Shown here in pieces: positions 44,113 through 52,930 of a stretch of DNA of 64,000 bases. The stretch is from Chlamydiales bacterium. Lineage in GTDB: Bacteria; Chlamydiota; Chlamydiia; Chlamydiales; JACKPQ01. The notes below the pieces were generated by a model. It saw nothing but the letters and a program-made list of their open reading frames with translations. It was not told the DNA's origin and did no database searches. Location of the stretch: contig JACKPP010000001.1 in NCBI GenBank assembly GCA_024233455.1, positions 780,001 through 844,000 of the forward strand, in the 5' to 3' direction. How positions within the stretch are numbered: position 1 is the stretch's first letter; every line of letters starts with the position of its first letter. Both the position numbers and the translations under genes were made by a program.

Positions 44113-44343
44113 ATGAAGTTTTTTTGTACAAGTTTAGCCACAATTTTGCTCGTTTCTGCATTTTGTGAAGACAAAAGTTATAGCTTTCTCAATAACCTTA
44201 TTGCAAGTTCTGTTCGGATTGGTACTAATTTTCCTACTCCAGGGTACCCACCTAAATGCTCTATTTGCGGAGACTACCACCGTACTTCTGACCATCCCAA
44301 AGACAAAGAGGAAGATAAACAAGAAGAGAAAGATGCTGAATAG
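44113..44343 (+). CDS. Small secreted Cys/His protein
   Basis: 76 residues from the ATG at 44113, which has GGAGG 4 nt upstream (44104-44108); a longer frame to 44038 has no such site. A signal peptide (KFFCTSLATILLVSAFC) is followed by a short domain with PPKCSICGDYHRTSDHP, a CxxC plus HxxxxxH pattern that could bind zinc, and a highly charged C-terminus (KDKEEDKQEEKD). No family known. Divergent from tyrP with 117 nt between starts. Confidence 0.68.
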   Translation: MKFFCTSLATILLVSAFCEDKSYSFLNNLIASSVRIGTNFPTPGYPPKCSICGDYHRTSDHPKDKEEDKQEEKDAE

Positions 44344-44580
44344 CTGATGTTTTACGCATAGGCTAGTACAGTTGGCTAGAGATTGAGGGGTAAGCGATAA
44401 GACTGGGAAGTGAATCAGCCAACGAGATGCCGAGGCTCGTATACCTATTGAAAAACAACCTTTGAAGTGATTTCTTTAGCAAGCGGTATGTGAACTAGCC
44501 ATTTTAATGTTCAATATATATGGGTAATTATAGCCATCGTAGTGGCTAGAATCAGGGGGTGGTTGAGTGTGACGCCTTAA

Positions 44581-45168
44581 TTAGAGAATTTTAAGCGCTT
44601 GTGAAATCAGCGCGGATAAGTCTGGAGTTTCAGCGGTGCTAGCCAGGGCTTTAGAGACAGCTTTTTGAGACTTATCTAAGTTATAACCGAGTTGCATCAG
44701 TGCACTGATCGCATCTTGAGAGATGGAAGTGGCGGCTGTATCTGGCAGGCTATCCAATGTTTTTTTCATTATTTTTCCTTGCAACTCTAGGATCATGCGC
44801 TGGGCGGTTTTGTTGCCTATGCCAGGGATTTTTGATAGGGCTGCCACATCTTGCTTGGCAATGGCCCATTCAAGCGCTTCGGGATGCATGTGGCCGATGA
44901 TGGAGAGTGCTGTTTTAGGGCCAATACCGGAAACGTTTCCAATTTTTTCAAAAAGCTCGCGTTCATTTTTGGTATGAAATCCGTACAAATTCTCTGAATC
45001 TTCTCTCACAATGTGTGAGAGGTATAGCAGGATATCTTGGCCGAGCGAGCCGGTCAGCTCTGAATAGGTGTTCAATGGTATGCAGATAAGGTAGCCGATG
45101 CCACCTGCTTCGATGATGGCTTTTGTGGGTGTAAGCTCAGAGAGCTTTCCTTTGATGTAGGCAAACAT
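44581..45168 (-). CDS. ruvA: Holliday junction branch-migration protein RuvA
   Basis: Tetrameric junction-binding subunit that loads RuvB. 195 residues from ATG 45168 (AAGGAA 8 nt upstream, within the ruvC tail); a longer frame to 45201 would overlap ruvC. Domain I OB fold (FAYIKGKLSELTP), the two helix-hairpin-helix motifs (LFEKIGNVSGIGPKTALSI; LSKIPGIGNKTAQRMI) and the C-terminal RuvB-binding domain (ALMQLGYN) are present. The upstream ruvC stop is 2 nt away, so the pair forms an operon. ruvB is not in this window. Confidence 0.94.
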   Translation of the reverse strand: MFAYIKGKLSELTPTKAIIEAGGIGYLICIPLNTYSELTGSLGQDILLYLSHIVREDSENLYGFHTKNERELFEKIGNVSGIGPKTALSIIGHMHPEALEWAIAKQDVAALSKIPGIGNKTAQRMILELQGKIMKKTLDSLPDTAATSISQDAISALMQLGYNLDKSQKAVSKALASTAETPDLSALISQALKIL

Positions 45169-45170
45169 GG

Positions 45171-45656
45171 CTAAAATTCCTTGTGGTTTTGGGCATGACA
45201 AATGGCCAGGGCTAAGGCATCAGCAGCATCTTCAGGCTCGGGTAATTCTGATAGGGCCAAGAGGATCTGGATCATTTTTTGAACTTGTAGTTTGCTGGCA
45301 GCTCCTTGTCCGACAACTGCTTTTTTGGCTTTTGATGGCGCGTATTCGTAAATGAGGATGCCTCTTCTGGCAGCGGCAATCAGGCAGGCCCCTCGGGCCA
45401 TGCCAAGCTTGAGTGCTGATTGCACGTTTTTATAGACAAATTGGGTTTCAACTGCAATGGCATCAGGTCTATAGGTATTGATCAAGGCTTCTATGCCCTC
45501 AAAAATTGCGAGATATTTTTCTGCAGGGGAAGTTTTTTTTGGCGGTTTGATACAACCAAAGTCCACGGGAGTAAATTTACTACCAGCGACCTGGATGATT
45601 CCAAAGCCTGTAACAACGGTGCCAGGATCGATTCCTAAGATGACTGATTCTTTCAA
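45171..45656 (-). CDS. ruvC: Holliday junction resolvase RuvC
   Basis: Nuclease that cuts Holliday junctions. The first catalytic Asp is in ILGIDPGTVVTGFG, Glu in AIAVETQFVYKN, and the C-terminal Asp pair in EPEDAADALALAICH. I start it at the TTG at 45656 (161 residues, the family size); an ATG at 45740 would add 28 residues not seen in RuvC and overlap the divergent waaF gene. The AAGG 11 nt upstream of the TTG is modest, so the start is uncertain. Confidence 0.9.
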   Translation of the reverse strand: MKESVILGIDPGTVVTGFGIIQVAGSKFTPVDFGCIKPPKKTSPAEKYLAIFEGIEALINTYRPDAIAVETQFVYKNVQSALKLGMARGACLIAAARRGILIYEYAPSKAKKAVVGQGAASKLQVQKMIQILLALSELPEPEDAADALALAICHAQNHKEF

Positions 45657-45701
45657 TTCGAAGAAAACCTTATAATTTGTTACACTGCTATTGAGCTCAT
45701 T

Positions 45702-46733
45702 ATGCGTAAGGGAGTGCTTTTGCCAAAGGAAAATCCTCAAAATATCATTGTTCGCATGCCCAATTGGATTGGGGATTTGGTCATGGCCACGCCGATTTTG
45801 GCTGATTTAAAGGCCGCTTATCCCCATGCCAAATTGACGGCGATGTGCCAAAAACCGCTTGGAGAGCTGTTAAAAAAAGACCCCCATCTCGATGAAATTT
45901 TTTCTTTTCATAAGCCAGGGAGCTTTCTTAGGAGAGCTGAGAAGCGAAGTATTGTGCAAAAGCTCAGGCAAGGAAAGTACGATCTGGGTGTCCTTTTGAC
46001 CAATTCATTTTCGTCGGCATGGTGGTTTTGGCAAGGGCGGGTGAAGCAGCGTTTGGGCTTTGCCAGGGATGGCCGAAGCTTTTTGCTGACTAACCCTATT
46101 CACACTGATAAGAAAAAAGATCGACATCTGACTACTATTTATAAAGAATTACTGTTGCCGCTTGGTATCAAAAAGTCTGATACTCCCCCTCGCCTTTATG
46201 TCGATGATGCTGAAATTAAGCAGGCCAAAGAGACTCTAGGCCAATTGGGAATAACGGACGCATTTGTGGGGATCAACCCCGGCGCTGCGTTTGGCGAAGC
46301 TAAATGTTGGCTTCCAGAGCGCTTTGCCGAGGTGGCCAAAGACCTGGAAGAAAAGGGATATTCAGTGGTCTTTTTCGGAGATGCTAAGAGCAAAAATTTA
46401 ATCGATACCATTTGTGCCAGCTTACCTTCTCGCGTCCTCAACCTGGCAGGTCAAACCAGTTTAAGAGAGCTAATGGCGTACCTTAAACTATGCCAAGTTC
46501 TGCTTACTAATGATAGCGGTCCAATGCATATGGCAGTTGCGCTTGGGACCGAAGTTGTAGCGCTTTTTGGTTCCACCAGCGCTACCTATACTGGGCCTTA
46601 TGATTTGGGATCGGTGATCCAAAAACCGGTCAAATGCGCTCCTTGTTTCAAACGCGTTTGCCCAATTGATTTTCGCTGCATGAAGCAAATACAATCTGAC
46701 GAAGTAATTGAAATACTAAAAAAAAGGCTATGA
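45702..46733 (+). CDS. waaF: ADP-heptose:LPS heptosyltransferase (GT9)
   Basis: 343 residues of the glycosyltransferase family 9. Seen: the N-terminal GDLVMATPI (acceptor domain), INPGAAFGEAKCWLPERFA (nucleotide-sugar site), the TNDSGPMHMAVALG motif and GSTSATYTGP, as in WaaF/RfaF, which adds inner-core heptose to lipid A-Kdo. A Cys-rich segment near the end (CAPCFKRVCPIDFRC) is typical. The next gene begins at the base after its stop, giving a run of envelope-glycan genes. Confidence 0.88.
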   Translation: MRKGVLLPKENPQNIIVRMPNWIGDLVMATPILADLKAAYPHAKLTAMCQKPLGELLKKDPHLDEIFSFHKPGSFLRRAEKRSIVQKLRQGKYDLGVLLTNSFSSAWWFWQGRVKQRLGFARDGRSFLLTNPIHTDKKKDRHLTTIYKELLLPLGIKKSDTPPRLYVDDAEIKQAKETLGQLGITDAFVGINPGAAFGEAKCWLPERFAEVAKDLEEKGYSVVFFGDAKSKNLIDTICASLPSRVLNLAGQTSLRELMAYLKLCQVLLTNDSGPMHMAVALGTEVVALFGSTSATYTGPYDLGSVIQKPVKCAPCFKRVCPIDFRCMKQIQSDEVIEILKKRL

Positions 46734-47648
46734 ATGGGATTAATCAAAAGTGCAATTGAATTTTTTCGTCCAAATCCTTTTGACGCGATGCTAGAGCGCA
46801 TGCAAAAAAAGGGGCAACAATCGATTTTGCTTATTTGGAATCGGGGGTTGGGAGATATCCCACTTGGACTTTATGCAATGGTAGAGCGCATTCGGGCTTA
46901 CTTACCCGATGCCGAAATTACTTTTTTGACCAGGCATGATCTGAAAGATGGGTTTAAGTTGCTGGAAGATGTTGAAGTGATTGTAGGTCACGATTTCAAA
47001 AGAGGTCAGCCATTTGACATGGAAAAAGCTTTAGGGATTCATGGAATGAGTCGCGAAGATTTTGACTTGGTCATCGAAAATCCTGATCCAACGCGCTGGG
47101 TGAAGTGGCAGCTTGGCCATCTTGTGCCCAAGCTGAAATGGGACCCTTCTTGGGATGCTCTATCAAATGACTTTGGATTTGAAGAAGGAAAAAAATATAT
47201 CGGCATCCATGTCGATACCGAAACGGGGCAACACTACGGCTATGAAAAAAATTGGCCTTTCAAATATTGGTATGAATTTATTAAGCGTGCAACTGAAGAG
47301 AAAGGTTGTCATGTGGTGTTGTTTGGTTTTGCGCCGGAGCCCGAATTTGACCTTAAGTCGGTCATCGACTTGCGGGGTAAAACACACTTGTTGTCTCTGC
47401 TTTCAATTGTGAAAAATAAGCTGGATTATTTGGTGGTTCCAGATTCTGGTTTGCTATCTTTGACTTACTACCTCGATGCAGTTTTTCCTCTTAAAATGGT
47501 TTCTCTTTGGTCCGATCCAAGGCAAGGTGTTTTAAAGCAAAATGTCGCCTCTCCCAATCCCGATCTTTTGCATATTCCTTTGATTGGTCAAGATGAATCA
47601 GTGGCAAATATTTCTGTTGAACACGTCATGCAATCCCTTTTTTCATAA
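46734..47648 (+). CDS. Heptosyltransferase-like protein (GT9-related)
   Basis: 304 residues. It resembles GT9 more loosely than its neighbour: a NRGLGDIPLGLYAMVERIRAYLP opening, a middle GIHVDTETGQHYGYEKNWP block, and a DSGLLSLTYYLD segment corresponding to the DSGxxHLA motif of GT9. No signal peptide. Immediately adjacent to waaF (TGA then ATG), and its own stop overlaps the next start by one nucleotide, so it is co-transcribed with waaF and the UDP-sugar pyrophosphorylase. I infer a second core-sugar transferase; the donor is unknown. Confidence 0.72.
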   Translation: MGLIKSAIEFFRPNPFDAMLERMQKKGQQSILLIWNRGLGDIPLGLYAMVERIRAYLPDAEITFLTRHDLKDGFKLLEDVEVIVGHDFKRGQPFDMEKALGIHGMSREDFDLVIENPDPTRWVKWQLGHLVPKLKWDPSWDALSNDFGFEEGKKYIGIHVDTETGQHYGYEKNWPFKYWYEFIKRATEEKGCHVVLFGFAPEPEFDLKSVIDLRGKTHLLSLLSIVKNKLDYLVVPDSGLLSLTYYLDAVFPLKMVSLWSDPRQGVLKQNVASPNPDLLHIPLIGQDESVANISVEHVMQSLFS

Positions 47649-48556
47649 TGTTTTCCCAAGAGCTGCTTGAAAAACAACGCGTTGCGCTTGCTCTGCAGGG
47701 TGGAAAATTGACTGAGTTTGGAAAGCCAATAGAGGCTGTTGACCAGTCTGTGCCTTTGCAGTCCATAGATACAGCAAAAGTAGCCTGTGTGATTTTAGCA
47801 GGGGGCATGGGATCAAGGCTGGGCATTGATGGGCCCAAAGGATGTGTGCGCCTGCCCTCCTACCAAAACCAAATGCTTTTTGAAATTTTACGTGACAAAA
47901 CGGATTCAGTGCCCGTTGCTGTTATGACTTCTAGCTTGAATCACGAAGAGACCAAGCAAGCCACAAGAGGGTATGGCTGGGAATATTTCCAGCAAAGCAC
48001 GCTCCCTTTTTTAGACGACAAAGGAAATTGGATTGGGCACCCGCCTTATACTGGACCAGATGGAAATGGCAAAGTTTTTGCCTATTTAAAACAGTCGGGC
48101 ATCTTAGAAAAATGGAAAAAATGCGGCATTGAATATCTATCCATTATCCCGATTGACAACCCCAAGGCGGATCCTTTAAATCCTAGGCTTTTGAGCCAGA
48201 TTCAAAAAGGTTGTGATTTGGTAGTGACTGCAATCGAGAGGGGTGGCCCAAAAGATCGCACTGGTGTGCTGGTGGAAAAAAATGGTTTACTAGGTGTTGC
48301 TGAGTATAGCGAGGCAAGCGCTCCTGGACCCTATGCCTATTCAGGGCTTTTTGCTTTGACTGTGGATTTAGCAGAGTACTTTTCAAGTATTGAATTACCA
48401 TGGCATGTGGCTAGAAAGGAGTTTCAGGGTCAGCCTATTTGGAAATTTGAATACTTTATTTTTGATTTGTTTCAATATGCAAAATCATATAAAATTATAT
48501 ATCAATCACGCAAAGAATGTTTTGCCCCAATTAAGGACAAAGAGGATCTATTATGA
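47648..48556 (+). CDS. UDP-N-acetylhexosamine pyrophosphorylase (UDPGP family)
   Basis: 302 residues; the signature VILAGGMGSRLGIDGPKG is the UDPGP nucleotide-binding loop (LxGGxGTRLGxxxPK). Also seen: TSSLNHEET, FLDDKGN and IIPIDNPKADPLNPR, the acceptor-sugar region of AGX/UAP1-type enzymes. In Chlamydia a UDPGP gene lies beside gpsA, as here. The most likely reaction is UTP + HexNAc-1-P to UDP-HexNAc. The chain is shorter than eukaryotic UAP1 (about 500). The ATGA overlap with gpsA couples the two. Confidence 0.85.
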   Translation: MFSQELLEKQRVALALQGGKLTEFGKPIEAVDQSVPLQSIDTAKVACVILAGGMGSRLGIDGPKGCVRLPSYQNQMLFEILRDKTDSVPVAVMTSSLNHEETKQATRGYGWEYFQQSTLPFLDDKGNWIGHPPYTGPDGNGKVFAYLKQSGILEKWKKCGIEYLSIIPIDNPKADPLNPRLLSQIQKGCDLVVTAIERGGPKDRTGVLVEKNGLLGVAEYSEASAPGPYAYSGLFALTVDLAEYFSSIELPWHVARKEFQGQPIWKFEYFIFDLFQYAKSYKIIYQSRKECFAPIKDKEDLL

Positions 48557-49557
48557 ATAAGAAAAAAGTTGCTTATCTTGGAGCTGGAGCTTGGGGCTAT
48601 ACACTAGCCAATCTGCTTGCGTCCAATGGTTTTGCTGTTACCCAGTGGGATATTAACACAACGCTTACCGATACACTGCAAAAAACGCGCATCCACCCTA
48701 AGATGAGTGACTTTAAGGCGCAAGGCACCATGTTGTTTACCAGTGATTTTCACCAAGCGTTAGAAGGGGCTGATCTAATTGTAGAGTCAGTCACATCGCA
48801 AGGGATGCGTCCCGTATTTGAAAGACTCAAAAAAGAAAATGTAACCGTTCCTATTGTATTAACCTCAAAGGGTATTGAGCAAAACACCGGGTTGCTTTTA
48901 TCTGAAGTAGCATTAGAAGTGTTGGGGGACGAGCACAAACAGCAAGTTGTCTGTTTAAGCGGTCCCAGCCTGGCCATCGAAGTTATGCGCAAAATGCCGA
49001 CATCAGTTGTGTGCTCTTCCTACAACCCAGATGCGATGAAAGTGGTCATTGATGCATTTACAACCGATTATTTCCGGGTCTATCCCAATAGCGATATGCC
49101 GGGTGTTTCTTTTGGTGGAGCTGTAAAAAATATCATCGCGATTGCTTGTGGCATCGCTGATGGTTTAGGTTTTGGAGACAACACCAAAGCAGCACTTATG
49201 ACCCGTGGCTTGCACGAAATACGCAAGCTAGCTGTGGTTAAAGGATGCAATGCTGAAACTATCAATGGATTATCTGGGATGGGAGATCTGTGTGTAACTT
49301 GTTTATCGACACATAGCCGCAACTACAAATTTGGCAACTTCATTGCTGAAGGGCTCACACCGGAGCAGGCCAAGGAAAAAGTAGGTATGGTTGTCGAAGG
49401 AGCCTATACCTGTGTGTCGGCCTTGCAGCTTGGTAAAAAACATGGCATCTCCTTGCCTATTACCGAAGCGGTATACCGCGTCCTAAACGAGGGATTAGAT
49501 CCTAAAGAGGCAGTCAAGCAATTGTTAACCAGGACCGTCAAGCAAGAGCACCTATAA
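48553..49557 (+). CDS. gpsA: Glycerol-3-phosphate dehydrogenase (NAD(P)+)
   Basis: Reduces DHAP to glycerol-3-phosphate for phospholipid synthesis. 334 residues. Rossmann motif GAGAWGYTLANLLA, SKGIEQ, LSGPSLAIEV, the catalytic Lys in GGAVKNIIAIACG, and MGDLCVTC are all present. Start overlaps the preceding gene (ATGA). Its stop is followed directly by two 21-bp tandem repeats. Confidence 0.96.
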   Translation: MNKKKVAYLGAGAWGYTLANLLASNGFAVTQWDINTTLTDTLQKTRIHPKMSDFKAQGTMLFTSDFHQALEGADLIVESVTSQGMRPVFERLKKENVTVPIVLTSKGIEQNTGLLLSEVALEVLGDEHKQQVVCLSGPSLAIEVMRKMPTSVVCSSYNPDAMKVVIDAFTTDYFRVYPNSDMPGVSFGGAVKNIIAIACGIADGLGFGDNTKAALMTRGLHEIRKLAVVKGCNAETINGLSGMGDLCVTCLSTHSRNYKFGNFIAEGLTPEQAKEKVGMVVEGAYTCVSALQLGKKHGISLPITEAVYRVLNEGLDPKEAVKQLLTRTVKQEHL

Positions 49558-49839
49558 TCGAGCTGGAAGATGGGTTGATCGAGCTGGAAGATGGGTGGCT
49601 GCACAGTCTTTCAATGCAGAGATTAGGATCTCTCGTAATCCAGGAGTGGCCTGCGGAGCAGTTTCAATGATATGTTGAACATTGGTCTCAATTCCAGTGG
49701 AGAAGAATTTTTTATTGGCAAAAGTCGTTGCTATGAGTAGCACCAATTGTTTTTCTTTCATGTCTTTAGTTGAGGGATGGCTTTCCAAAAATTTTCGGAT
49801 AATCGTTTCATTGGGAAATGTTAAATAGTTTGATCTCAT
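49552..49839 (-). CDS. Small hypothetical protein, C-terminus duplicated
   Basis: 95 residues; GGAG 7 nt before the ATG at 49839. Helical, no membrane segment. The last residues repeat THLPAR twice because of a tandem 21-bp duplication (49557-49598). The stop overlaps the convergent gpsA stop by 6 nt. I do not recognise it; the good ribosome-binding site is the main reason to accept it as a gene. Confidence 0.5.
   Translation of the reverse strand: MRSNYLTFPNETIIRKFLESHPSTKDMKEKQLVLLIATTFANKKFFSTGIETNVQHIIETAPQATPGLREILISALKDCAATHLPARSTHLPARL
49557..49598. repeat. Two tandem copies of a 21-bp repeat
   Basis: ATCGAGCTGGAAGATGGGTTG at 49557-49577, repeated at 49578-49598 with one base change (TTG to TGG). 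It begins on the last base of the gpsA stop codon and lies inside the C-terminus of the antisense small gene. Confidence 0.85.
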
Positions 49840-49983
49840 GCTCTAGCTCCGGTTGCATATTTAATATCGCGATTGTTAATAATGCCTAATTATTTGTCTA
49901 GATACTATCTGCATTCAACAAGAGATGGCAAAATAAATGCCTGCACTTGACGAGAAGGGAGGGGTAGGCGCATCCTGAAAAAT

Positions 49984-51444
49984 ATGGAAGGATTGAAGGT
50001 TGTCACCGCACGGGAGATGGCGCGCATTGAAAAAGCTTCGATAGAAGCTGGCGCATCAGATGGCCATTATATGGAATGTGCCGGTAAGGCCATAGCAGGT
50101 GCTGTAGATGCCTTTATCAATGAGCATCAACTGGAACGTAAAGTGACATTACTTGTGGGGAAAGGCAATAATGGCGGTGATGCCTTTGTAGCCGGCCGTT
50201 ATTTACTTAAGCGCCAATATGAGGTGGCCGCAATCACTCTCTTTGAAAAGGCAGATGTGAGCTCTTTATCCTCGGAACACTGGGAGGCATTTTTAAAAGC
50301 TGGTGGAACTCCCACTGGGCATGTTCCTGATCAAGGTGTTTTACTGGATGGTCTGCTTGGAACCGGCTTTACAGGTGCTGTTAAAGAACCAATCGCTAGC
50401 CTTATCGAAAAAGCAAACCGTTCTAAGCTGCCCATTTTGGCAATTGATATTCCATCTGGACTAAATGGTAATGATGGCACTGTTTCAGGTCCGGTTATCC
50501 AAGCGGATTTAACACTTTATTTAGGGCTGCCCAAAGCCGGATTTTTTCTGGGGTCGGGAATGGACTATATCGGAAAGCTTCTTCGTTGTGATTTTGGATT
50601 AGAGGCTAAATGGGTAAAAGAAGCTAAGGGGATTGGGTGTCTTGTGAATGAGAGTGTATTGCCTGCACTTTTGCCCCCTATCAAACCCTCGCGTCATAAA
50701 TACGAGGCCGGATACATTTTAGCAGTAGCAGGAAGCCCGGGCATGATGGGAGCTGCGCACATGGCCTGCATGGCAGCCTACCGAACAGGGGCTGGCATCA
50801 TTCGGTTGTTTCAAGAAGAGAGTGCCGGCCCGGAAGAAATTGTGCATTCTAAGTGGGATGAAGAGCTGTTTGTCACCGAACAAAAACGTGCCAAAGCTCT
50901 CATTATTGGCCCAGGTATGGGGCGAGCAAAAAATGTACAGGAGCAGATGGTCTTTCTTTTAAAGCATCTTGAGCGACCGGCAGTGATCGACGCCGATGGG
51001 CTTTTTTTTCTGGCCCACGAAAAGGCTTTTGTTTTTAAAACACCGGTTATTTTAACACCTCATCGTCGTGAAATGATGGGTTTACTTGGGCATTCTTACT
51101 CTGATCCTTTGGCGCTGATTGATGCCTGCCAACAATATGCCGAAACCAAACAGGCTACCGTTGTTTTGAAGGGAGCTCCTACTTTCGTTTTCCATCCAGG
51201 CAAGCCAGCTCTCATTATGCCGCGGGGAGGCCCAGGTCTGGCAAAGGCCGGTACTGGTGATGTGTTAACCGGTATTATTGCCGCCTACTTAGCCCAAGGG
51301 TTAGCGCCAAGAGAAGCTGCGATATTGGGTTCTTGGATGCATGCCTTAGCTGGAGAACAAGTGGTGTCCAGTAAGACCGATTATGGGTTAATCGCTACAG
51401 ATCTGATCGAAGTCATTCCAGAGGTTTTAGCTGGCTTGATTTAA
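49984..51444 (+). CDS. nnrD: Bifunctional NAD(P)HX epimerase / ADP-dependent NAD(P)HX dehydratase
   Basis: Repairs hydrated NAD(P)H. Residues about 1-215 are the YjeF_N epimerase (LLVGKGNNGGDAFVAGR, DGLLGTGFTG, AIDIPSGLNGNDG). Residues about 230-486 are the ribokinase-like dehydratase (GSPGMMGAAHMACMAAYRTGAG, GPGMG, VIDADGL, TPHRREMMGL, GTGDVLTGIIAAYLAQG). 486 residues is normal for the fused enzyme. It is convergent with the Nudix gene, overlapping by 18 nt. Confidence 0.95.
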   Translation: MEGLKVVTAREMARIEKASIEAGASDGHYMECAGKAIAGAVDAFINEHQLERKVTLLVGKGNNGGDAFVAGRYLLKRQYEVAAITLFEKADVSSLSSEHWEAFLKAGGTPTGHVPDQGVLLDGLLGTGFTGAVKEPIASLIEKANRSKLPILAIDIPSGLNGNDGTVSGPVIQADLTLYLGLPKAGFFLGSGMDYIGKLLRCDFGLEAKWVKEAKGIGCLVNESVLPALLPPIKPSRHKYEAGYILAVAGSPGMMGAAHMACMAAYRTGAGIIRLFQEESAGPEEIVHSKWDEELFVTEQKRAKALIIGPGMGRAKNVQEQMVFLLKHLERPAVIDADGLFFLAHEKAFVFKTPVILTPHRREMMGLLGHSYSDPLALIDACQQYAETKQATVVLKGAPTFVFHPGKPALIMPRGGPGLAKAGTGDVLTGIIAAYLAQGLAPREAAILGSWMHALAGEQVVSSKTDYGLIATDLIEVIPEVLAGLI

Positions 51445-51888
51445 ATAGCGCTTATAGAAAGCAAACACCTCATGGCCTCCTGACATCAATGCCAAAGATT
51501 GGACTTCAGAGTCGGAAAACCACCCGTAATCTGAGTGCTCAGCATTAAGAATCACAGTGGGGCGCTTGTCTAATGTGCAGCGAAACATGTGAAAGATGTA
51601 TTCAACCGTAGGTCTTTGAAAGTAAAGTCTGCCAATTGCGTCAGTTTGCCTTGGGAGCTGGATCTTAGTCTCTTCAAAGAATTCGCGTCTTAGAGCTTCG
51701 GCTGGGGTTTCGCTCTCCTCTAATTTCCCGCCAGGGAGTCCCCAAAAACCCTGTTCACTTCCAGTGCGTTTCAGTATGAGAACAGCACCCTCAACCTCCA
51801 AAAATGCGCAAGCCACTTCAAGAGCTGGCGAAAAATTTTCGGGTGGATTTTCAAAAATCGAAACTGGTGGGGAGGAATTCCTCGGCAT
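51427..51888 (-). CDS. MutT-type Nudix hydrolase
   Basis: 153 residues; Nudix box GLPGGKLEESETPAEALRRE, then FFEETKI, with the conserved Gly near the box end replaced by Lys but all metal-ligand Glu residues kept. MutT-like proteins clean oxidised nucleotides or other NDP-X compounds; specificity is not readable. Starts 1 nt after the stop of the upstream epimerase gene, and copy 4 of the palindrome covers the region where its ribosome-binding site should be. Confidence 0.85.
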   Translation of the reverse strand: MPRNSSPPVSIFENPPENFSPALEVACAFLEVEGAVLILKRTGSEQGFWGLPGGKLEESETPAEALRREFFEETKIQLPRQTDAIGRLYFQRPTVEYIFHMFRCTLDKRPTVILNAEHSDYGWFSDSEVQSLALMSGGHEVFAFYKRYLNQAS

Positions 51889-51889
51889 G

Positions 51890-52849
51890 TTAACTCAGAT
51901 GTAAAGCAGTTTTACATGACAAAAACCAATCGGCAAAATGGCCTATGCCTGTTTCTAGCGATGTGGTTGGATGGTAGCCTAATAGTTTTTGGCTTTTAGT
52001 GATATCGGCCCAAGTAGCTTTGACTTCTCCTTTTTGCATCGGAAGAAAATCAATGATGGCTTTGGTGCCCAGCGCTGTTTCCAGATGCTGGATCATGTCC
52101 ATGAGGGGTTCAGGCTGGTTATTGCCAAGATTAAAGATCTCAAATGCAGCTCCGTAGTCTATTGCAGCTGCGATACCGCCTATAATATCATCGATATAGG
52201 TAAAATCGCGCTCCATTTTTCCGTTGTTAAAAACGGAAATAGGTGTTTTTTCAAGAATGGATTTGGCAAAGGAGAAGTAGGCCATATCGGGTCTACCCCA
52301 GGGACCATAGACAGTAAAAAAACGCAGCCCGGTCATTGGAATTTTATAGAGGTGGTGATAGGCATGGGCCAGGAGCTCCCCTGCTTTTTTGGTGGCGCCA
52401 TAAAGATTGGCTGGTTGATCAGTTGGATCGCTTTCGCTAAAAGGACGCTTTTCATTGAGGCCGTAGACCGAAGATGAGGAGGCAAAGATCAGCTGAGTTG
52501 CGGGAAAGGATTTGCAGATTTCGAGAATATGGACGAATCCATCTAAATTTGAGTCCACATAAGGCTGGGGGTGAGTGAGGGAATAACGCACACCGGGTTG
52601 AGCTGCTAAATGGACAAGATGGGTAATGGGTTTTTTTTTAAATAGCTTCTCAAGAGTGGCGCGATCGCGGATGTCACAATCGATAACTTCGATATCTTTT
52701 AGATTTTTGGCACGTGTCCGTTTTAACTCGGGATCGTAGTAATCATTGAAATTATCACAGCCCAAGACTATATCCCCTCTGGCCACTAAGTGATGAGCTA
52801 AGTGGTATCCGATAAATCCAGCTATGCCAGTGATAAACACAGTTTTCAT
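51890..52849 (-). CDS. UDP-glucuronate 4-epimerase-like SDR enzyme
   Basis: 319 residues of the extended SDR fold: GIAGFIGYHLA (NAD-binding), DNFNDYYDPELKRTRAKNL (a segment typical of UDP-GlcA/UDP-Glc 4-epimerases), AAQPGVRYSL, SSSSVYG and the catalytic YGATKK. The closest functional class is UDP-glucuronate 4-epimerase, making UDP-galacturonate. The C-terminal CKTALHLS comes from copy 4 of the 19-bp palindrome. Divergent from the UDP-xylose synthase gene, with which it shares the UDP-glucuronate substrate. Confidence 0.9.
   Translation of the reverse strand: MKTVFITGIAGFIGYHLAHHLVARGDIVLGCDNFNDYYDPELKRTRAKNLKDIEVIDCDIRDRATLEKLFKKKPITHLVHLAAQPGVRYSLTHPQPYVDSNLDGFVHILEICKSFPATQLIFASSSSVYGLNEKRPFSESDPTDQPANLYGATKKAGELLAHAYHHLYKIPMTGLRFFTVYGPWGRPDMAYFSFAKSILEKTPISVFNNGKMERDFTYIDDIIGGIAAAIDYGAAFEIFNLGNNQPEPLMDMIQHLETALGTKAIIDFLPMQKGEVKATWADITKSQKLLGYHPTTSLETGIGHFADWFLSCKTALHLS
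51899..51917. repeat. 19-bp palindromic repeat, copy 4, within the epimerase 3' end
   Basis: ATGTAAAGCAGTTTTACAT, reverse complement of copies 1 and 3. Read on the minus strand it encodes CKTALH, the same hexapeptide as in psd copy 3. It also covers the leader of the downstream Nudix gene (start at 51888). Confidence 0.9.
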
Positions 52850-52930
52850 GATACTAAGTATAGCAGATCAAAACCCTTGCAGCCATTGCATTTTTCGTTA
52901 TAGTGAAGTTTTGGGCCGAATGAGGGGAAT

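Noticed and set aside
44344..44580. Small RNA or gene in the 237-bp gap before ruvA
   Set aside because: No convincing frame, promoter or fold was found by eye.
45657..45740. ATG-started longer ruvC
   Set aside because: Adds 28 residues before the conserved LGIDPG strand and overlaps the divergent waaF start; TTG 45656 preferred, with the doubt stated.
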